Positions 43,669 through 52,039 of a stretch of DNA of 64,000 nucleotides are shown here, one piece after another (position 1 is the stretch's first letter; each line of letters begins with the position of its first letter). The notes under the pieces are model-generated. The model was not told the DNA's origin and did no database searches. It saw nothing but the letters and a program-made list of their open reading frames with translations. Position numbers and translations under genes: made by a program. Source of the stretch: Maridesulfovibrio ferrireducens. GTDB lineage: Bacteria > Desulfobacterota > Desulfovibrionia > Desulfovibrionales > Desulfovibrionaceae. The stretch is taken from NCBI RefSeq assembly GCF_016342405.1, contig NZ_JAEINN010000003.1, forward strand, positions 307,404 to 371,403, in the 5' to 3' direction.

Positions 43669-46197
43669 CTACTCACTTATATTTCTATAAAACAGCTTCT
43701 TCGCATATTCTGCGCCCACGACATACAAGGCCACTATTATCCACATTGCCACCAAGAAACTTATTGGAAGGGGTTTAAACCCTAAAATAAGAGCAATAGG
43801 ACTGTAAGGAAGCACATGAACAAACGCAATTACAGCCAGAGTCGCAAAGACAAGATATTTGCCCGGCTTACTTTTATAAAACGGAAGTCTCGTGCGGATA
43901 ACCAGCACAATCATTGTTGCGGAAACAATTGATTCCAAAAACCAGCCTGTTCTGAATTCCTCAGGTGACGCATCAAGAATATAAAGCAACACTCCGAACG
44001 TCATAAAATCAAAGACAGAGCTAACGATTCCGAAAACAATCATAAATTTTTTGATAAATTTAATATCCCAACGCTTAGGTCTATCAATGTTGCTCTGATC
44101 AACATTATCGGTGGCAATGGTCATTTCCGGTAAATCAGTAAATAGATTGGTAAGCAGGACTTGCTTAGGCAGCAAAGGCAGAAATGGTAAAAACAAACTT
44201 GCTCCGGCCATGGAAAACATATTCCCGAAATTGGCGCTGGTAGCCATGAATACATATTTAAGCGTATTGGCAAAAGTTTTACGCCCTTCTATCACCCCGT
44301 GTTCAAGCACACCGAGATCTTTTTCAAGAAGCACTATATCAGCGGTTTCCTTGGCTACATCAACAGCACTATCAACGGAAATACCCACATCTGCGGCCCT
44401 GAGTGCGGACGCATCATTAATTCCGTCGCCCATGTATCCGACAACCTGTCCAGCCTGTTTTAAAGCAAGCACGATATCTTCTTTCTGATTCGGCTCAATT
44501 TCAGCAAAAATATTTACTCCTCGCACTCGCTGAACAAGGGCTTCATCCCGCATTTGATTAATTTCCGCCCCCGTCAGGATCACAGGCTCGGTAAGCCCTA
44601 TTTCATGCCCCACTTTTGCGGCAATATGTCTGTTATCCCCGGTGATAACTTTTAGACTCACACCCAGCGCCTTCAATTTAGCTATATTTTCTACTATCCC
44701 TTCCTTCGGAGGATCCCAGAAAGCAAGAAATCCGATAAAGGTCATATCAACTTCATCATCTTTATTTATTTCAGCATCAACTGGAAATTCCCGCTTTGAA
44801 ACACCCAAAACACGAAATCCCTGCCCGCTGAATTCCTCAAATTTTGCCTGAACATCATTTACAACATCCGCCACATTCACAATACTACCGTCAGAAGTAA
44901 CAGCCTTGGTGCATGAATCCAGAATATTACTCAAAGCTCCTTTAGTGATCATCATTGCGTGCGATTCTTTTTCGCGCCGGACCAGTACACTCAGCCTTTT
45001 ACGAATAAAATCATAAGGAACTTCATCCGTTTTAGTAAAATCAGAGACATCAAAAGACTCCATCCCACGAATAGCTTCATCAATCGGACTGATAAAACCT
45101 GTTTCAAAATAAGAATTCATATAAGCCTGATGAAGGACTTCTTCACTTTCTTCACCGTAAAGATCATATGCTCCCTTGAGCCTTACGGTTCCATCAGTGA
45201 GAGTCCCTGTCTTATCCGAACATAAGACATTCATGCTCCCGAAATTCTCAATAGACGAGAGTCTGCGTACAATCACCTTATGCTGAGCCATGCGCTTGGC
45301 TCCATTGGCAAGGTTCACGCTGATAATAACGGGTAGAAGTTGTGGAGTAAGTCCAACAGCGAGAGCTAATGAAAAAAGAAGTGAATCCAGAATGGGCTTT
45401 GCAAAATAGACGTTAAAAGCAAAAATCAAAACAACCAGAACCAATGTGACTTCCATCAGAAGATAACCGAATTTTTTGATTCCCCTTTCAAACTCAGTTT
45501 CTGCCGGGCGCAGTTTGAGCCGTTTTGAAATTTTACCGAATTCAGTATTGAGAGCAGTTGCAGCGACAATAGCTTTCCCTTCGCCGCTCATAACATGCGT
45601 TCCCATAAAAAGGCTGTTCGACCTTGCGGCAAGGGGGGCATCAACAGCATGAGACTCAATATCTTTTTCAACCGGGAAAGTTTCACCTGTCAGAGCAGCT
45701 TCATTAACAAACAAGTCTCGTGATTCAAGGATGCGGCAGTCTCCGGGTATACCCTTGCCAGCATGAAGTGTTATAATATCACCGGGAACGATTTCATCAA
45801 CAGGGATTTGAACCTGCTTTCCGCCCCGCAAAACATCAACCTTTGTTTCAACGGTTTCAAGCAAAGACTCGACAGCACCTGCGGCCCCTTTTTCCTGCCA
45901 AAACCCAAGGAAACCACTGACAAAAACAATCACCATAATAATAATCGCATCGGAACTGTCACCAAGAGCGATAGAAAGGATTGCGGCACAAATAAGTATA
46001 ATTATAATCGGGCTCTTGAACTGATCCAGAAATAACGCAAAAGAGGTATGATGAGCTTCTTTTTTTAGAGTATTCGGCCCGAATTGCTTAAGCCTCAGTT
46101 CAGCTTCTTCCTGACTGAGTCCGGCGGTGCAAGTTTTTAAGTCATGTAAAACCGAATTAGAAGTTTTGCTCCAAAAATCTTTACTGAGTAAATCCAT
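43669..46197 (-). CDS. mgtA: Magnesium-transporting P-type ATPase (MgtA/P3B type)
   Basis: 842 residues. Cation ATPase N-domain, actuator TGE loop (NEAALTGETFPVEKD, about 160-174), membrane motif LALAVGLTPQLLPVIISVNLANG typical of the Mg2+-importing subfamily, phosphorylation site CSDKTGTLTDG (Asp near 329), KGALSNILDSC, GDGINDASALRAADVGIS hinge, and C-terminal membrane helices. Imports Mg2+ across the inner membrane, perhaps also Ni2+. GGGG lies six bases before the ATG. It converges on structured RNA 2; no Mg2+ riboswitch is evident in the roughly 200-base leader. Confidence 0.93.
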   Translation of the reverse strand: MDLLSKDFWSKTSNSVLHDLKTCTAGLSQEEAELRLKQFGPNTLKKEAHHTSFALFLDQFKSPIIIILICAAILSIALGDSSDAIIIMVIVFVSGFLGFWQEKGAAGAVESLLETVETKVDVLRGGKQVQIPVDEIVPGDIITLHAGKGIPGDCRILESRDLFVNEAALTGETFPVEKDIESHAVDAPLAARSNSLFMGTHVMSGEGKAIVAATALNTEFGKISKRLKLRPAETEFERGIKKFGYLLMEVTLVLVVLIFAFNVYFAKPILDSLLFSLALAVGLTPQLLPVIISVNLANGAKRMAQHKVIVRRLSSIENFGSMNVLCSDKTGTLTDGTVRLKGAYDLYGEESEEVLHQAYMNSYFETGFISPIDEAIRGMESFDVSDFTKTDEVPYDFIRKRLSVLVRREKESHAMMITKGALSNILDSCTKAVTSDGSIVNVADVVNDVQAKFEEFSGQGFRVLGVSKREFPVDAEINKDDEVDMTFIGFLAFWDPPKEGIVENIAKLKALGVSLKVITGDNRHIAAKVGHEIGLTEPVILTGAEINQMRDEALVQRVRGVNIFAEIEPNQKEDIVLALKQAGQVVGYMGDGINDASALRAADVGISVDSAVDVAKETADIVLLEKDLGVLEHGVIEGRKTFANTLKYVFMATSANFGNMFSMAGASLFLPFLPLLPKQVLLTNLFTDLPEMTIATDNVDQSNIDRPKRWDIKFIKKFMIVFGIVSSVFDFMTFGVLLYILDASPEEFRTGWFLESIVSATMIVLVIRTRLPFYKSKPGKYLVFATLAVIAFVHVLPYSPIALILGFKPLPISFLVAMWIIVALYVVGAEYAKKLFYRNISE

Positions 46198-46322
46198 GAT
46201 TATCCCCGCTCATTTGCAACCGTTAGCCCCCATAAAAAGGACATAGCAATACCATGACATAAATCTGATAAAAGATTCAAGCCACGAATCAATTGCAACA
46301 ATCTTGGAGGATAAACGGAAGT

Positions 46323-46345
46323 CCAGAGGGCCGCCGGCCTTCTGG
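46323..46345. repeat. GC-rich near-perfect palindrome, possible dispersed repeat
   Basis: CCAGAGGGCCG and CGGCCTTCTGG pair with one G-U around a single base, in an AT-rich gap. The surrounding CCGAAGGC and GCCCGAAGGGC hairpins give the look of a repetitive extragenic element. Self-comparison of the genome is needed to prove repetition. Confidence 0.35.
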
Positions 46346-46375
46346 TCCAGCCGAAGGCAAAATTTCTATTAAAAA

Positions 46376-46386
46376 GCCCGAAGGGC
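46376..46386 (-). terminator. Short UUCG hairpin terminator after holB
   Basis: GCCC-TTC-GGGC on the minus strand followed by five T, fourteen bases past the holB stop. The stem is short but has a stable loop. Confidence 0.5.
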
Positions 46387-46399
46387 AATCAAGCCTGAA

Positions 46400-47260
46400 T
46401 TATCTTCTTTTGCGAGGCATTGCGGCGGTGCAAACCCAGTCGAGAACTAATGCGGGATTTACGTTGTAGTTCAGAGATTCCTGAGCCTTGCTCAAAACAA
46501 GATCAAGCCTGCGCAACCCCTTGGGGTCGAAAAGACCAGAAAGAGCATTTGCAGCAGGAGTCAGTTGCGGATTCATGAGAGTATTACGAAGTTCACGCTG
46601 ACAGCCTAAAACGACTTTCAGGGCTTGCTCTTTATTAAGAGCACCTTTTGCGGAAGTTCTTGCAAACCAGCCCTGTCCAGAACGCCAAAAACCCAGCATG
46701 CCACTTACCCAGTCGGCAACTTCAGGACTGTTCTGTGTTTCCGTAGGCCACGCAAGAGTGATAACCCAACTGCGCGAGACTAAAGTTCCGAGCAGTCTCT
46801 CCCGCTGAGGAGCGGTGAGAACAAAGACATTTCCGGGACGTGGTTCTTCGAGAGTCTTAAGGAGAGCATTCGCAGAATTACCGTTTAAGTGCTGAGCTTC
46901 TTCAATAACGGTTACGCGAGTACCCCGGCCATGGGGCGGTTGGCCCCAGACCGAGAAATACTTGCGAACATTATCTACTGGAATATCCTGTTTTTCGACA
47001 CCGTCTTCATCGACACGGTCAATTATCAAGAAATCGTTAAAAGCGTTATCCGCAATCTGCAAACATGGCTTGCAAGTGCCGCAGGGAGTTCCCCCGCTTT
47101 CACAATTAAGCAGGCAAGCCCAATAACGGGCCATATCGCGTCTGTCTTCGGCGGATCCGCCTTCAATCAACAGGCACTGAGGAGGCTGCAAAGCCAGCTT
47201 GGCAAATCTGGGCAGAACTATTTTCTGCCGCGAAACAGTCTCTTGAATACCTGTAAACAT
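46400..47260 (-). CDS. holB: DNA polymerase III delta-prime subunit
   Basis: 286 residues, clamp-loader family. The Walker A loop is degenerate (IEGGSAEDRRD), as is normal for delta-prime; the zinc module CESGGTPCGTCKPC (about 51-64) and the sensor/stator region VIEEAQHLNGNSANALLKTLEEPRPGNVFVLTA (about 113-145) are clear. It helps load the sliding clamp at the replisome. No distinct ribosome site; the ATG lies two bases beyond the purA stop, so translation is probably coupled. Confidence 0.88.
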   Translation of the reverse strand: MFTGIQETVSRQKIVLPRFAKLALQPPQCLLIEGGSAEDRRDMARYWACLLNCESGGTPCGTCKPCLQIADNAFNDFLIIDRVDEDGVEKQDIPVDNVRKYFSVWGQPPHGRGTRVTVIEEAQHLNGNSANALLKTLEEPRPGNVFVLTAPQRERLLGTLVSRSWVITLAWPTETQNSPEVADWVSGMLGFWRSGQGWFARTSAKGALNKEQALKVVLGCQRELRNTLMNPQLTPAANALSGLFDPKGLRRLDLVLSKAQESLNYNVNPALVLDWVCTAAMPRKRR

Positions 47261-47262
47261 AA

Positions 47263-48543
47263 TTATCGTACTATGGTCTGAGCTCTGTCAGGACCGACGG
47301 AAACGATTCCGACTTTAACACCGGATAATTCTTCAATACGGGCAATATAATTTTTAGCAGCTTCAGGAAGCTCATCATAAGTACGTGCGCCGGTGATGTC
47401 TTCATCCCAGCCGGGCATGGTTTCATAAACAGGTTTGACAAATGCCATACCGTTCTGCTCCTGCGGAGGATAAGAAATCTTTTCACCGCGGTACTCATAA
47501 GAAACACAAATTTTGAGTTCTTTGAGACCGGACAAAACATCCAGTTTAGTAAGAGCAAATTCAGTGAGGTCACACAGACGTGCAGTTTCACGAATGATAA
47601 CCAGATCGAGCCATCCGCAACGGCGTTTTCTGCCGGTAGTTGCACCGAACTCATGTCCGTTTGCCTGCAAAGTATCGCCGGTTTCATCAAGCAGTTCTGT
47701 AGCAAAAGGACCGCTACCGACTCTGGTTGTATAAGCTTTCAGGATACCGATGATACGTTCAAGACAGCGGGGTCCGCACCCTGCGCCGGCGGCAGCATTA
47801 CCTGCAACAGTGTTGGAGGAAGTAACAAAAGGATATGTTCCGTGATCGATATCGAGATGAATACCCTGTGCACCTTCAAAAAGGACCATTCCGCCTTCTT
47901 TGTTAACTTCCTGAATAACGGAAGAAACATCTCCGAGAAAAGGTTTAATTCTCTCAGCGACAGGAAGAATGTCCTGATATACTTTTTCAGGATCAAGGGC
48001 TTCAACATTGAAAAGTTTTTCAAATAAAACATTTTTTTCAATAAGAGCTTCAACTATCTTGGCACGAAGCAGTTCAGGATCAGCTAAATCTGCGGCACGA
48101 ATACCTATACGGTTCATCTTGTCTTCATAACAAGGACCGATACCGCGACCGGTTGTTCCGATTTTACTTTCATCAGATTTGACAGATTCTCTACAGTTGT
48201 CCATCATTCTGTGGTAAGACATGATAATCTGTGTTTTTTTACTGATCATCATGCGTTCAGGAGAAACATCAATGCCCTTTGCGTTAAGGCCGTCGATCTC
48301 CTTAAGGAAAACTTCGGGGTCTAAAACGACTCCGTTCCCGATGAGGCATTTCTTTCCGGGATGTAAAACTCCGGAAGGAATAAGGTGCAGGATACATTGT
48401 TCGCCAGCGACCACGAGAGTATGACCCGCGTTGTTTCCGCCCTGAAAACGAACAATCGCGCCAGCTTCTTGAGCGAGCATATCCACGATTTTACCCTTAC
48501 CTTCATCGCCCCATTGGGTTCCAACAATTACCGTATTCGACAT
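47263..48543 (-). CDS. purA: Adenylosuccinate synthase
   Basis: Joins IMP and aspartate with GTP to form adenylosuccinate in AMP synthesis. 426 residues, standard size. GTP/IMP site [19 protein letters not shown] (5-23), [11 protein letters not shown] (about 35-45), [38 protein letters not shown] and [10 protein letters not shown] are all intact. AAGGAG precedes the ATG. Cotranscribed with holB. Confidence 0.97.
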   Translation of the reverse strand: MSNTVIVGTQWGDEGKGKIVDMLAQEAGAIVRFQGGNNAGHTLVVAGEQCILHLIPSGVLHPGKKCLIGNGVVLDPEVFLKEIDGLNAKGIDVSPERMMISKKTQIIMSYHRMMDNCRESVKSDESKIGTTGRGIGPCYEDKMNRIGIRAADLADPELLRAKIVEALIEKNVLFEKLFNVEALDPEKVYQDILPVAERIKPFLGDVSSVIQEVNKEGGMVLFEGAQGIHLDIDHGTYPFVTSSNTVAGNAAAGAGCGPRCLERIIGILKAYTTRVGSGPFATELLDETGDTLQANGHEFGATTGRKRRCGWLDLVIIRETARLCDLTEFALTKLDVLSGLKELKICVSYEYRGEKISYPPQEQNGMAFVKPVYETMPGWDEDITGARTYDELPEAAKNYIARIEELSGVKVGIVSVGPDRAQTIVR

Positions 48544-48752
48544 TCCTAAAGTACTCCTTGGGCAGTTTTCTCAAACGGAAATCCGGCCCGTGAGAATTTT
48601 TCTGCAATTTGATGACTTGATAGTGACACTGCGTCTGACGTATAGATATAAAAACAATTCGTTTTACCGTCATCTTATTTCTCCCCTTGAAAAGGAAAAT
48701 AAAGTATTTTGAACGGCAGACGGGTTTTTTGCGTAAAAAATCTTTTAGGACA

Positions 48753-50225
48753 ATGTCAATACACTTAAGCAAATTAAATCGCCCAGAAAAGGGCACTCTG
48801 ACACTTTTTTCACAACATATATCCAATATTATTGTATACTTAGCATGCTTTTACGCAATAATTAATTTATATTCATTTAAATATGAAATCCCGCTTCCGC
48901 ACATCATACGCGTTGCAGCGGTCGACATCGAGCGTAATTTTCCCAAGCTTTCACCGTGGGGACCGGGCTTTGACCGTGAAATCCTTGATGAATTCGGTAA
49001 TTACACAGATGTAAAGCTTTTAATAACACCCTACCCTACACACAACAAGGCTTTTGAGGCTCTCCAAAAAGGAAAAGCTGACCTGATGCTTGCAAGCGGG
49101 TATAATCCAGAAAATTTTAAAAAATTTACTTCGATTAAAGCCGGCCCTGTCTACGAGCAAAGCCCAGCACTGTTATTACATAATATACGAAGATTCGAAC
49201 TTAGAACTCCTTTCGAGCTTTGTGATCAAACTATTTTTGCACCCAAACATTCCGGACTTATAAAAACTTTCAAAGACCTTTCAGACTATTTAGTCTGTGC
49301 TCCAACCCTTATTACAAGCAACGATTCAAACCACTTAGACCCTCTACTTGAATTAAATGAAGATAAAAACTTCAGATTTCATCTGGTTGAAGCCGGAGCA
49401 TTCAAGCCCTTACAGCCTTTTTTACATAAACTAAGGGTCACCGACAACTTCGGAGACGATCTTGAATACCGATGGTATTGGCGAGATGACATTCAAGGTT
49501 TGACCGAAGTAACTGAAGATTACTGGCACTTAATTTCAACAAACGGCACTCTTGAAAATAAACGGGAAATATATTTCGGGTTCCTTCCCGACGAAACAGA
49601 TTTCTATGACCTTTACTCTTTACGTAAAGATATCCGGGAAAAACTCCCTTTCTATCGTAAATATATACTTAAAGCCGCAAAAAAGTATAATATAGATCCA
49701 CTACTTTTAGCTGCCGTTATGTATCAGGAATCGCGTTTTGACCCTCTTGCCCGAAGTAAAACAGGAGTCAGAGGTCTTATGCAGTTAACTGAAAATACAG
49801 CGGACCTTATGGGGCTTACAAGCAGACTTGACCCCGAACAGTCAATTACTGGCGGGGCCAAATATTTAAGATTTCTATGGGATAAACTGAGCAGCCGCGA
49901 TGTTGATGGGTGGAACCGTTGGTTATTCACTCTTGCGGCATATAATCAAGGATTAGGACACGTTTATGATGCAATTGAAATATCCGGCTACCTAGGCAAA
50001 TCATCTGGGACATGGCGGTCTTTGAAACAGATATTCCCATTACTGACCATGCCTAAATATCACTCGCAAACCCGCTACGGATACACCCGCGGGTACGAAG
50101 GCGTCGATTACGTAGACAGCATCCGCTACTATTATTATACAATGAAAGGACTAGCTATCCTTCCTGGGCTCGAAGCTGAGTACCTTGCGCCTTTTACTGT
50201 CGCCTCCCCCGCTGTCGGCCCCTGA
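48753..50225 (+). CDS. MltF-like membrane-bound lytic transglycosylase
   Basis: About 490 residues from the ATG at 48753; a TTG at 48687 would add 22 residues, and neither start has a strong ribosome site. N-terminal anchor helix (NIIVYLACFYAIINLY), a periplasmic solute-binding-type domain (about 45-300; DREILDEFGNYTDVKLLITPYP), and a C-terminal SLT catalytic domain with AAVMYQESRFDPLARSKTG (catalytic Glu), GLMQLTENTADLMGL and FTLAAYNQGLGHVYDA. Cleaves peptidoglycan glycan strands. Its 3' end overlaps the opposite-strand gene at 50151 by 75 bases. Confidence 0.87.
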   Translation: MSIHLSKLNRPEKGTLTLFSQHISNIIVYLACFYAIINLYSFKYEIPLPHIIRVAAVDIERNFPKLSPWGPGFDREILDEFGNYTDVKLLITPYPTHNKAFEALQKGKADLMLASGYNPENFKKFTSIKAGPVYEQSPALLLHNIRRFELRTPFELCDQTIFAPKHSGLIKTFKDLSDYLVCAPTLITSNDSNHLDPLLELNEDKNFRFHLVEAGAFKPLQPFLHKLRVTDNFGDDLEYRWYWRDDIQGLTEVTEDYWHLISTNGTLENKREIYFGFLPDETDFYDLYSLRKDIREKLPFYRKYILKAAKKYNIDPLLLAAVMYQESRFDPLARSKTGVRGLMQLTENTADLMGLTSRLDPEQSITGGAKYLRFLWDKLSSRDVDGWNRWLFTLAAYNQGLGHVYDAIEISGYLGKSSGTWRSLKQIFPLLTMPKYHSQTRYGYTRGYEGVDYVDSIRYYYYTMKGLAILPGLEAEYLAPFTVASPAVGP

Positions 50226-50519
50226 TTCAGACTTTAAACCTTTATCTTCTTCTTGCTTCATGGGGATGAAATCCGGCCTCGGCGACATAGATTCCGGCCC
50301 GCAAGATTCTGCCCAATGATAATTAAAAAGCTGATTTTTAAGCCGGATAGCCTGTATCATGCCAAAAACAACTGCTGCTTCTTCCCACTTTCGAGTAGGT
50401 TCGAACTCAGCAACAATGGCTTCATATTTGTTCCAAAGCCCTGTCAAAGAAGCTTCATCATAAGCGTTAAGCTGCTTTGCAAGTTTTAGCAGAGCTTTTT
50501 CCATATAACCTTCAGACAT
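50151..50519 (-). CDS. Conserved hypothetical protein, helical
   Basis: 122 residues. The first 75 are predicted helical (ALLKLAKQLNAYDEASLTGLW, then WEEAAVVFGMIQAIRLKNQLFN); the tail is hydrophilic and low complexity (SESGADSGGGDSKRRK). GGAGAG precedes the ATG at 50519. It overlaps the transglycosylase 3' end tail-to-tail. It lies beside purH and looks like a small protein kept in Desulfovibrio genomes; no function can be given. Confidence 0.65.
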   Translation of the reverse strand: MSEGYMEKALLKLAKQLNAYDEASLTGLWNKYEAIVAEFEPTRKWEEAAVVFGMIQAIRLKNQLFNYHWAESCGPESMSPRPDFIPMKQEEDKGLKSESGADSGGGDSKRRKVLSFEPRKDS

Positions 50520-50580
50520 ATTCTCTCCAGATTAAAGTAGTGACCGAAGTTATTAAAAAAATATAGAGTTTTAATCTCTT

Positions 50581-50650
50581 GCGGCTAGGCAAGCCTAACA
50601 AAAACCGGGGTAATACCGCAATTCAAAATTGCCCGTCGGGTAAGGCTGTG
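50581..50650 (+). promoter_or_regulatory. purH: Structured 5' leader of purH, possible cis-regulatory RNA
   Basis: AGCCTAAC (50592-50599) can pair with GTAAGGCT (50640-50647), enclosing a CGGGGTAATACCG fold and a perfect hairpin GCAATT-CAA-AATTGC (50618-50632) followed by CCCGTCGGG. The context (purH) and ACCGGGG recall the ZTP riboswitch, but the conserved CTGGCG and CCGCCTGGGC blocks are not present as such. Confidence 0.4.
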
Positions 50651-50693
50651 CTATTAGCGTTCATCCACAAGGCAATTATTCAGGAGAATACCC

Positions 50694-51968
50694 ATGAGCG
50701 ATCTCAAAAAAATGTACAATACCCTTTCGCAGGACCCTTTTCCAGCAGACATGACTGTTCGTTTAGGTGAACAGGAATTAACCTTCAAAAAAAGAACCTG
50801 GGAAATCGAAGGCGAAACTAAAGGACTGCGTTACGGCGAAAACCCCGACCAGCCTGCAGCCCTATATGAACTTGTTTCCGGCGGACTCGAATTCGACGGT
50901 GTTAAATTTCGTGGAGAAGGACAAGGACTTGTTTCTGCTCTGACCGAAGAACATATGTTACAGGCAGGCAAACATCCGGGAAAAACAAATCTCACTGATG
51001 TTGATAATGCACTGAACATTCTGCAATATCTTTATGCAAAACCCGCAGCTGTTATTTTAAAACATAACAATCCATGCGGCGCATCATGGTCCGAAGAAGG
51101 TGTAGGAACCGCGCTCAGCAACGCATTTCAAGCTGACCGCATAGCCGCCTTCGGTGGAGCTATCGTTGTTAACCGCCCTTTGACAATGGAAGCTGTGGAA
51201 GTAATCGACAGCGCATATTTTGAAGTTGTTGCCGCTCCGGCTTTCGAAGAAGGCACACTCGAAATTCTCAAGAAACGCAAAAATCTGCGTATTCTCCAGA
51301 TTCCTGGAATCATGGATCTTGAAAAACTCATCGGCCAGCCCTTCCTTGATATCAAATCACTGATGGACGGCGGCATGGTTGTTCAGTTCTCATTCCGTAA
51401 CAGAATTCTCAGCGCGGACGATTTCATTCCTGCTGTGGCAGATAAAGACGGATCAAGCTACACCGCTCGTACCCCCACAACAAAAGAAGCAGACGATCTG
51501 CTCTTCGCATGGGCTGTTGAAGCAGGCGTAACTTCAAACTCTGTCATTTTCGCACGCGACGGTGTAACAACCGCCATCGGAACAGGCGAGCAGGACCGCG
51601 TTGGCTGTGTTGAGCTGGCTGTGACCAAAGCCCGCACAAAATATGCAGATCTTCTGGCATTCGACCAGTTCAAGATGTCTATTTTTGAGCTCAAGTTGAA
51701 AGCTCTGAAAGACGAAGAGGCAGCAGCAAACCTTGCAGCAATCGAAAAGAAAGCGGCTGAAGACAAAGGCGGACTCACTGGCTCCGTACTGGTTTCCGAC
51801 GGTTTCTTCCCGTTCCGCGACGGCGTGGACCTCTGCATGGCGCAAGGAATAACAGCAATCGCTCAGCCCGGCGGTTCCATTAGAGATAATGAAATCATTC
51901 AGGCTGTAAACGAAGCAAGCCCTCAGGTTGCCATGGTCTTCACTGGACAGCGTTCCTTCAAGCACTAG
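50694..51968 (+). CDS. purH: AICAR transformylase, stand-alone PurH domain
   Basis: 424 residues corresponding to the AICAR formyltransferase part of PurH only: RYGENPDQPAALYEL (about 43-57), ILKHNNPCGASW with the catalytic Lys-His (about 117-128), AFQADRIAAFGGAIVVNR, and a C-terminal VLVSDGFFPFRDGVDLCMAQGITAIAQPGGSIRD. The N-terminal IMP cyclohydrolase (MGS-like) domain of normal bifunctional PurH (about 520 residues) is absent, and AGGAG sits properly before this ATG, so it is not a truncation artefact. A separate cyclohydrolase must exist elsewhere. Catalyses the formyl transfer in purine synthesis. Confidence 0.93.
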   Translation: MSDLKKMYNTLSQDPFPADMTVRLGEQELTFKKRTWEIEGETKGLRYGENPDQPAALYELVSGGLEFDGVKFRGEGQGLVSALTEEHMLQAGKHPGKTNLTDVDNALNILQYLYAKPAAVILKHNNPCGASWSEEGVGTALSNAFQADRIAAFGGAIVVNRPLTMEAVEVIDSAYFEVVAAPAFEEGTLEILKKRKNLRILQIPGIMDLEKLIGQPFLDIKSLMDGGMVVQFSFRNRILSADDFIPAVADKDGSSYTARTPTTKEADDLLFAWAVEAGVTSNSVIFARDGVTTAIGTGEQDRVGCVELAVTKARTKYADLLAFDQFKMSIFELKLKALKDEEAAANLAAIEKKAAEDKGGLTGSVLVSDGFFPFRDGVDLCMAQGITAIAQPGGSIRDNEIIQAVNEASPQVAMVFTGQRSFKH

Positions 51969-51985
51969 AATATACTTTATAAAAT

Positions 51986-52017
51986 ATCCCGGAACCCTTG
52001 TCAGAGGGTTCCGGGAT
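51986..52017 (+). terminator. Hairpin after purH
   Basis: A 13-bp perfect stem (ATCCCGGAACCCT with AGGGTTCCGGGAT), 6-base loop, 18 bases past the purH stop. The T tract is short, so readthrough into the RNase gene is possible. Confidence 0.65.
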
Positions 52018-52039
52018 TTCATATTAAATAAGGAATTAC

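Noticed and set aside
46200..46388. Minus-strand frame of 62 codons upstream of mgtA
   Set aside because: It runs through GC-rich palindromes, has no ribosome site, and looks like translation of a repeat element rather than a protein.
50581..50650. Canonical ZTP riboswitch before purH
   Set aside because: ACCGGGG is present, but the CTGGCG and CCGCCTGGGC consensus blocks cannot be aligned; kept only as an unclassified structured leader.
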